Shown: positions 59,798 to 64,000 of the stretch, one piece after another | How positions within the stretch are numbered: the stretch's first letter is position 1 | How the letters are laid out: the number at the start of each line of letters is the position of its first letter | Assembly (NCBI GenBank): GCA_905215645.1 | Contig: CAJMQS010000004.1 | Span: 53,218-117,217, forward strand | Length of the DNA: 64,000 bases | Reading direction: 5' to 3' | DNA from: an uncultured bacterium | GTDB lineage: Bacteria; Bacillota; Negativicutes; Acidaminococcales; Acidaminococcaceae | Notes under the pieces: generated by a model | Seen by the model: the letters and a program-made list of their open reading frames with translations, nothing else | Databases searched by the model: none | What the model was told of the DNA's origin: nothing | Made by a program: the position numbers and the translations under genes

Positions 59798-60454
59798 TCA
59801 GCGGCCGAACACCGCTTCAAAATCCTGGCAGAATTTCTCGATTCCTGTCAAGGTCAAAGGATGCTGGACCATCTGCATCAGGACTTTATACGGCACCGTA
59901 GCGATATCCGCCCCCACTTTGGCGCATTCTACCACATGCATGGGATGACGGATGGACGCGCAGATCACCTTGGTGGTGATGTCCGGATACAGCCGGAAGA
60001 TCTCCATCACTTCCTTGATCAGCCGGGTTCCGTCAGTAGAGATATCATCCAACCGTCCCAGGAAAGGCGATACATAGGTGGCTCCCGCACGGGCGGCCAG
60101 GATGGCCTGGGTGGCAGAGAACACCAGGGTCACATTGGTCTTGATCCCTTCGGAAGAAAGGATCTTCACCGCTTTCAGCCCTTCTTGGGTCATGGGGATC
60201 TTCACCACCATATTGGGATGGATCTGGGCGATGACCCGGCCTTCCATCACCATATCCCGGGCCAGGGTGGTGCTGGCCTTGACTTCACCGGAAATGGGCC
60301 CGTCCACGATCTGAGCGATTTCCCGCAGCGTCTCTTCGTAATCCCGGCCTTCCTTAGCAATCAGCGAAGGGTTGGTGGTCACCCCGCTGATGATGCCCAT
60401 GGCTTCGGTTTCCCGAATCTCGTCCAGGTTCGCTGTATCAATGAAAAATTTCAT
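59798..60454 (-). CDS. Transaldolase-like/fructose-6-phosphate aldolase family protein
   Basis: The 218 residues are the short transaldolase (TalC/MipB/Fsa) type: MKFFIDTANLDEIRE at the start, GVTTNPSLIAKEG (about 24-36), and the Schiff-base lysine in GIKTNVTLVFSATQA (about 83-97). Whether it acts as transaldolase or F6P aldolase cannot be told by eye; the transaldolase reaction would replace the missing step of the pentose phosphate route. The ATG at 60454 follows GAGGGGAG by 8 bases. Confidence 0.92.
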   Translation of the reverse strand: MKFFIDTANLDEIRETEAMGIISGVTTNPSLIAKEGRDYEETLREIAQIVDGPISGEVKASTTLARDMVMEGRVIAQIHPNMVVKIPMTQEGLKAVKILSSEGIKTNVTLVFSATQAILAARAGATYVSPFLGRLDDISTDGTRLIKEVMEIFRLYPDITTKVICASIRHPMHVVECAKVGADIATVPYKVLMQMVQHPLTLTGIEKFCQDFEAVFGR

Positions 60455-60534
60455 GCTGGCTGCTCCCCTCACAATTATTTAATCGTTGCTATTCTATCAT
60501 TATAAGCCAGTTTCCTGGTTTTAGGAAGAGTCAT

Positions 60535-60574
60535 AAAAAAAGAACGCCATCCCCGCAGGGACAGCGTTCTTTTT
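60535..60574 (-). terminator. rpmF terminator
   Basis: AAAAAGAACGC pairs with GCGTTCTTTTT, with an inner CCC/GGG helix. It lies beyond the short heptamer array. Confidence 0.85.
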
Positions 60575-60576
60575 AA

Positions 60577-60598
60577 GGTTCCCGGTTGCCCGTTTCCC
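60577..60598. repeat. Short 7-base periodic array after rpmF (copy J, weak)
   Basis: GGTTCCC, GGTTGCC and CGTTTCC follow each other and end at the rpmF stop codon. The unit lacks the GTC/GAC core of the other copies, so membership of the family is uncertain. Confidence 0.4.
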
Positions 60599-60781
60599 TT
60601 ATTCTTCGTCTTCTTTCACGACTTCCTTACCATCGTAATAACCGCATTCAGGGCATACATGGTGAGGGCGCTTCAGCTCGTGGCATTGAGGGCATTCAAC
60701 CAAGCCAGGAGCAGCCAGTTTCCAATTGGCGCGGCGGGAATCCCGACGGGCCTTAGACATTTTTCTCTTTGGTACTGCCAT
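60599..60781 (-). CDS. rpmF: 50S ribosomal protein L32
   Basis: The 60 residues begin MAVPKRKMSKARRDSRRANW and have two CxxC pairs (CPQC and CPEC), the zinc form of L32. 24 bases after the DUF177 gene, the standard pair. Confidence 0.97.
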   Translation of the reverse strand: MAVPKRKMSKARRDSRRANWKLAAPGLVECPQCHELKRPHHVCPECGYYDGKEVVKEDEE

Positions 60782-60805
60782 TGTATTACACCTCCTAAAC
60801 TCAAC

Positions 60806-61309
60806 CTATTTCTCTAACAACGCCTTAAGAGCCTCCAGCCTGGGGTCTATGGAATGGGTATCGCAGTGGCATTCCGTCACATTGCGATCCGCTCCGCAGA
60901 CAGGACAGATCCCCTTGCAGTCCGGCTTGCACAGGACTCTGGCCGGGATGGCCAGCAGCAGGGACTCCCTCAAAGCATCCGTAACATCAACCATGTCGAA
61001 CTGATAGGTAAAGGCATCCTCTTCCAGTCCTTCTGTGCCTTCCGGATAGTACCGTTCTTCCACCCGGGCCGTCAGCTCCAGCCGCACATCTTTCAGGCAA
61101 CGGGCGCAGGTGCCATGGCAGACGAACTGTTCCGTGGCCGTGAGAAGGATCACATCTCCCCCGTTGGAAAGTTCCCCTTCCACCAGGATATGCCCTTCCA
61201 GGTCCGCATCCTCCGGCGACAGGTTCAGCTGGGCCGGGGCAAGATCGTACTGGAAAGATTCTGACCCTACAAGTCTTTTTTTGATTTCTGCTACATTGAT
61301 TTTGATCAT
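60806..61309 (-). CDS. DUF177 (YceD) family protein
   Basis: A 167-residue protein linked to rpmF across bacteria and thought to act in 23S rRNA or large-subunit metabolism. It has the conserved CHGTCARCLKDV (about 83-94) and a second Cys group CKPDCKGICPVCG (about 136-148), which probably bind zinc. The ATG at 61309 has no clear ribosome site and sits about 10 bases from the expected transcript start. Confidence 0.92.
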   Translation of the reverse strand: MIKINVAEIKKRLVGSESFQYDLAPAQLNLSPEDADLEGHILVEGELSNGGDVILLTATEQFVCHGTCARCLKDVRLELTARVEERYYPEGTEGLEEDAFTYQFDMVDVTDALRESLLLAIPARVLCKPDCKGICPVCGADRNVTECHCDTHSIDPRLEALKALLEK

Positions 61310-61324
61310 ATTATCAACCGTTAC

Positions 61325-61353
61325 ATTATATCGATGAAAGCGGTCTTTGTCAA
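61325..61353 (-). promoter_or_regulatory. Promoter of the DUF177-rpmF pair
   Basis: TTGACA and TATAAT are full consensus boxes with a 17-base spacer. The transcript would start about 9 bases before the ATG, so the message has almost no leader. Confidence 0.85.
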
Positions 61354-61371
61354 GCAAAAGCCTAAATCATC

Positions 61372-62565
61372 TTATTTGCACAGTCTCAGGGTATCCTGGG
61401 CAATGGCCAGCTCTTCGTTGGTGGGGATCAGGAACACCTTCACCTTGGAATCAGCAGCGCTGATCTCGGTAGCCTTGCCGCGGACATTGTTCCGGTCCGC
61501 ATCCAGTTTTACGCCCAGGAATTCCAGTCCGGAGCAGACCTGCTGACGGGTATGGATGTCGTTTTCGCCTACACCGGCGGTGAATACGATGGCATCTACG
61601 CCGCCCATGGCAGCTGCATAAGCACCGATGTAGCGTTTCACCTGATAGCAGAACATATCCAGGGCCAGCTTGGCTCTTTCGTTGCCTTTGGCGGCTGCAT
61701 CTTCCAAATCCCGGAAGTCGCTGGAAACACCGGAAACGCCCAGGACACCGCATTCCTTGTTCATGTACTTGTCAACGCCGGCAGCATCCAAGCCCTTCTT
61801 CTGCATCAGCACGGGGACCACAGCCGGATCGATGGAACCGGTACGGGTACCCATCAGCACGCCGTCCAGCGGAGTGAAGCCCATGGAAGTATCCACGGAT
61901 TTGCCTCCGTCGATGGCAGTGATGCTGGAACCGTTGCCCAGGTGGCAGGTGATGATCTTGGTATCTTTGATGTCTTTGCCCAGCATTTTGGCAGCCACAC
62001 CGGATACATATTTGTGAGAAGTCCCATGGAAGCCGTATTTCCGGATACCATAGTCCTTGTATTCTTCATATTTCACGCCGAACATATATGCCACAGGAGG
62101 CATGGTCTGATGGAAAGCAGTATCGAATACGGCAACCTGCGGGGTGTTAGGCATCAGCTTCTGGCAGGCACGGATCCCGGCTACGTTGGCAGGCTGATGG
62201 AGAGGAGCCATGTCGCTGAGATCTTCGATCTGTTTCAGCACTTCATCCGTAATCACAACGGATTTGTTGAAGATTTCGCCGCCATGCACCACCCGGTGGC
62301 CCACAGCATCGATTTCATCCATGGATTTGATGACCCCATGGTTGGGATCAACCAGAGCAGCCAGGACCTTCTTGATGCCGTCAACATGGTCGGGGATGGC
62401 GCTTTCCAGTCTTACTTTGTCCTTCCCAGCCGGAGTATGAGTCAGAACGGACCCTTCGATGCCGATACGTTCTACCAGACCTTTTGCGATGACAGATTCA
62501 TCCTTCATATCAATCAGCTGATATTTGATGGAAGAGCTGCCGCAGTTTACAACAAAAATCTTCAT
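61372..62565 (-). CDS. ackA: Acetate kinase
   Basis: Makes ATP and acetate from acetyl phosphate; partner of Pta at the other end of the window. The 397 residues contain VNCGSSSIKYQL (about 5-16), the HRVVHGG motif (about 90), FDTAFHQTMP, HLGNGSSITAIDGGKS (about 208) and FTAGVGEN. An AGGAGG site precedes the start. Confidence 0.98.
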   Translation of the reverse strand: MKIFVVNCGSSSIKYQLIDMKDESVIAKGLVERIGIEGSVLTHTPAGKDKVRLESAIPDHVDGIKKVLAALVDPNHGVIKSMDEIDAVGHRVVHGGEIFNKSVVITDEVLKQIEDLSDMAPLHQPANVAGIRACQKLMPNTPQVAVFDTAFHQTMPPVAYMFGVKYEEYKDYGIRKYGFHGTSHKYVSGVAAKMLGKDIKDTKIITCHLGNGSSITAIDGGKSVDTSMGFTPLDGVLMGTRTGSIDPAVVPVLMQKKGLDAAGVDKYMNKECGVLGVSGVSSDFRDLEDAAAKGNERAKLALDMFCYQVKRYIGAYAAAMGGVDAIVFTAGVGENDIHTRQQVCSGLEFLGVKLDADRNNVRGKATEISAADSKVKVFLIPTNEELAIAQDTLRLCK

Positions 62566-62592
62566 TACATTGCCTCCTGATCGACTACTGAT

Positions 62593-62622
62593 TTTAAACC
62601 AGTATTATGCTTATGCTATAAT
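62593..62622 (+). promoter_or_regulatory. Possible divergent promoter region between ackA and tmcAL
   Basis: For tmcAL, TTTAAA and TATAAT are spaced by 18. The near-palindrome GTATTATGC/GCTATAATAC here also offers a CATAAT -10 box toward ackA, so the two promoters would overlap. Confidence 0.45.
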
Positions 62623-62680
62623 ACTAATATATGGTAGCAAAGTTTTACGGATTTGTAAAATAAAAATTTGGAGTGAGCCC

Positions 62681-63898
62681 ATGGAATTTTCTGCTGTCAT
62701 CGGCCTGGTGGCCGAATACAATCCCTTCCACCGAGGCCATGCCCGCCAGTTGGCTGAAGCCCGGAAACAGCTGGGCCCGGTGCCCGTCATGGCCGTCATG
62801 AGTGGCAGTCTGACCCAGCGGGGGCAGCTGCCTTTATGGGACAAATGGCAAAGGACCCATCTGGCCCTGCTGGGAGGCGTGGACCTAGTACTGGAACTGC
62901 CCGTCACCGGCAGCCTCCAAAGCGCTCAAGGCTTTGCCTCTTTCGGGGTGGAAGCATTGGCCGCTGCCGGCCTTGTGACCCATCTGTCCTTCGGCTGTGA
63001 AGCCAAGGACCCATCCCTGCTCCTGTCTCTATCCCAGGAAACCTTCTCTCCGGACGACTGGCAAAACGCCCTTGCCGGCGGCAGCTCTTATACCAATGCG
63101 GCGGCTAGCCTGGCCGCCGCTCGAAACCAGGCCTACCGGGAACTGTTCACCGGTTCCAACAATCTCCTGGCCCTGGAATACCTGAAAGCTCTTCGGGCCC
63201 ATCCGGAGATCCAGCCCCTTCCCATCCATCGGGAAGGCCAAGCCTACGGGGAAAGCCAGCTGCAAAGAGACCCGTTTCCCAGTGCTTCCGCCCTTCGGCA
63301 GGAAATCCGCACCCGGGGCTGTACAGCCAGTTTCCTGGAAGGCATCCCCGCTGCTCTCCGTCCCCTGTGCCAGGCCTGGTATGAGGAAACAGGCCTGCCA
63401 AGACGGGAAGCATCTTTGGACCTGCTCCTTTCCGCTGCCCTGGAAAAAGCGTCCCCCGGCCTCCTGGCCCGCTGGACCCAGGTATCCGAAGGGTTGGAAG
63501 ACCGGATCTGGAAACACCGCCGGTCCGGCTCCTTTGCCGCCTTAGTGGAAGCCTGCAGCACCCGGCGCTATCCGCCCTCCCGGCTCCGGCGGATCCTTTG
63601 GCAGCTGCTTCTTTCCAGCCCAGGCCTTTCCTTCCGGGAAGCTGCGGCCCAGCCCCCTTCCTATCTCCGGGTGCTGGGCTTTACGGAAACCGGCCGGCAG
63701 CTGCTCCGAGCCATGAAGGGAACCGCCCGGCTGCCCCTTCTCACCGCTCTCCGGAAGAACACCCTGGCACAGGCCCCCACCCCGGCCTTTCGCCAGCAGC
63801 TGGAGCTGGACCTCCGGGCCCAGAACCTGTATCAGCTCCTCACCGAAGGCCGGATCACCGACAAAGATTACCGGATGCAGCCGGTGAGGGAGAAATGA
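62681..63898 (+). CDS. tmcAL: tRNA(Met) cytidine acetate ligase TmcAL (YlbM family)
   Basis: Forms N4-acetylcytidine at the wobble base of elongator tRNA(Met) from acetate and ATP. The 405 residues start MEFSAVIGLVAEYNPFHRGH, with the nucleotidyltransferase HxGH motif, and continue with AVMSGSLTQRGQLPLWDKW (about 38-56) and DLVLELP. The start follows GGAG by 8 bases. Placed back to back with ackA, which produces its acetate substrate; the pairing is frequent in Firmicutes. Confidence 0.94.
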   Translation: MEFSAVIGLVAEYNPFHRGHARQLAEARKQLGPVPVMAVMSGSLTQRGQLPLWDKWQRTHLALLGGVDLVLELPVTGSLQSAQGFASFGVEALAAAGLVTHLSFGCEAKDPSLLLSLSQETFSPDDWQNALAGGSSYTNAAASLAAARNQAYRELFTGSNNLLALEYLKALRAHPEIQPLPIHREGQAYGESQLQRDPFPSASALRQEIRTRGCTASFLEGIPAALRPLCQAWYEETGLPRREASLDLLLSAALEKASPGLLARWTQVSEGLEDRIWKHRRSGSFAALVEACSTRRYPPSRLRRILWQLLLSSPGLSFREAAAQPPSYLRVLGFTETGRQLLRAMKGTARLPLLTALRKNTLAQAPTPAFRQQLELDLRAQNLYQLLTEGRITDKDYRMQPVREK

Positions 63899-63902
63899 AA
63901 AA

Positions 63903-63930
63903 AGAGAGGCTGTTGCATGAGCAGCAGCCC
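63903..63930 (+). terminator. tmcAL terminator
   Basis: GAGGCTGTTGC pairs with GCAGCAGCC around ATGA. The 3' side has no T run because a heptamer array follows at once. Confidence 0.6.
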
Positions 63931-63962
63931 CGTCATACGTCATAAGTCATACGTCATAGGCC
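63931..63962. repeat. Left end of a further heptamer element, cut by the window edge (copy K)
   Basis: GTCATAC, GTCATAA, GTCATAC and GTCATAG units run into GGCCGATGGATAAA, the end motif seen in other copies. The units are those of copy D. The remaining bases to 64000 show nothing else that I recognise. Confidence 0.7.
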
Positions 63963-64000
63963 GATGGATAAACCGTACCCCTTGTCAAGGACAGTTTTAA

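Noticed and set aside
60577..60598. Array after rpmF as a full member of the heptamer family
   Set aside because: It has 7-base spacing and the right position, but lacks the GTC/GAC core and any paired end, so it is listed only as weak.
1..64000. tRNA or rRNA genes, phage genes, or insertion sequences with a transposase
   Set aside because: No cloverleaf, rRNA segment, phage gene or transposase was recognised in the stretches between genes.

Overview
The window is about 57% G+C (estimated by eye) and densely coding. 56 of the 61 protein genes recognised lie on the minus strand, and five (starting near 306, 5735, 20407, 51027 and 62681) on the plus strand. The gene set is that of an anaerobic, amino-acid-fermenting Firmicute with a Negativicutes flavour. 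It has PolC, FapR control of a fap/fab cluster, rpsB-tsf-pyrH-frr followed by undecaprenyl, CDP-DAG and isoprenoid genes, a clostridial 2[4Fe-4S] ferredoxin, ATP-dependent PEP carboxykinase, an acyl-CoA dehydrogenase of butyryl type, Pta and AckA, a tryptophanase/tyrosine phenol-lyase relative with its sodium symporter, and a murein-dipeptide epimerase. I infer an Acidaminococcus-like member of the Acidaminococcaceae; no rRNA or tRNA gene is present to confirm this.

Layout. 1-6.5 kb: start of a HAD phosphatase, a secreted protein of unknown function, pta, and an aromatic amino acid module (symporter, PLP lyase, divergent YheO-type regulator). 6.5-9.2 kb: tsaE-tsaB-rimI-tsaD (t6A synthesis). 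9.5-15.5 kb: pckA, acyl-CoA dehydrogenase, a thioesterase, a 3D-domain wall protein and a long glutamine synthetase. 15.8-21.8 kb: DUF3870, DUF819 permease, Ala-Glu epimerase, PepV dipeptidase, and a divergent serine hydrolase. 21.8-30.5 kb: dusB, a four-helix (S23-type) gene inside a repeat-bounded element, coaX, birA-bioY, ftsH, hpt, tilS, and an S1-domain protein. 30.6-37.8 kb: copA with a CsoR-like operator, a PolC that lacks the proofreading exonuclease, and mgtC. 38-48.3 kb: proS-ispG-rseP-dxr-cdsA-uppS, ferredoxin, and a small protein, then frr-pyrH-tsf-rpsB. 48.6-51 kb: alaX and a radical SAM gene, divergent from ilvE. 52-59.7 kb: rnc-fabF-fabK-acpP-fabG-fabD-fabH-plsX-fapR. 59.8-63.9 kb: transaldolase-like gene, rpmF, DUF177, and ackA divergent from tmcAL.

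The most unusual signal is not a gene. At least ten intergenic places carry short tandem arrays of 7-base units, usually just past a stop codon. Five to six of them form elements of about 160-640 bp whose two ends carry inverted arrays of matching units. The unit sequence differs between loci, but the two ends of one element match each other. Ends share a motif close to GCCGATGGA and often a small hairpin. Two 192-bp copies share an internal core. One 641-bp copy encloses a gene for a four-helix S23-type protein, the family found in 23S rRNA intervening sequences. Other items worth checking are the exonuclease-less PolC, CopA with tandem C-terminal metal-binding domains, an unusually long tryptophanase-family enzyme, related terminator hairpins that recur through the window, and several candidate operators and leader attenuators.
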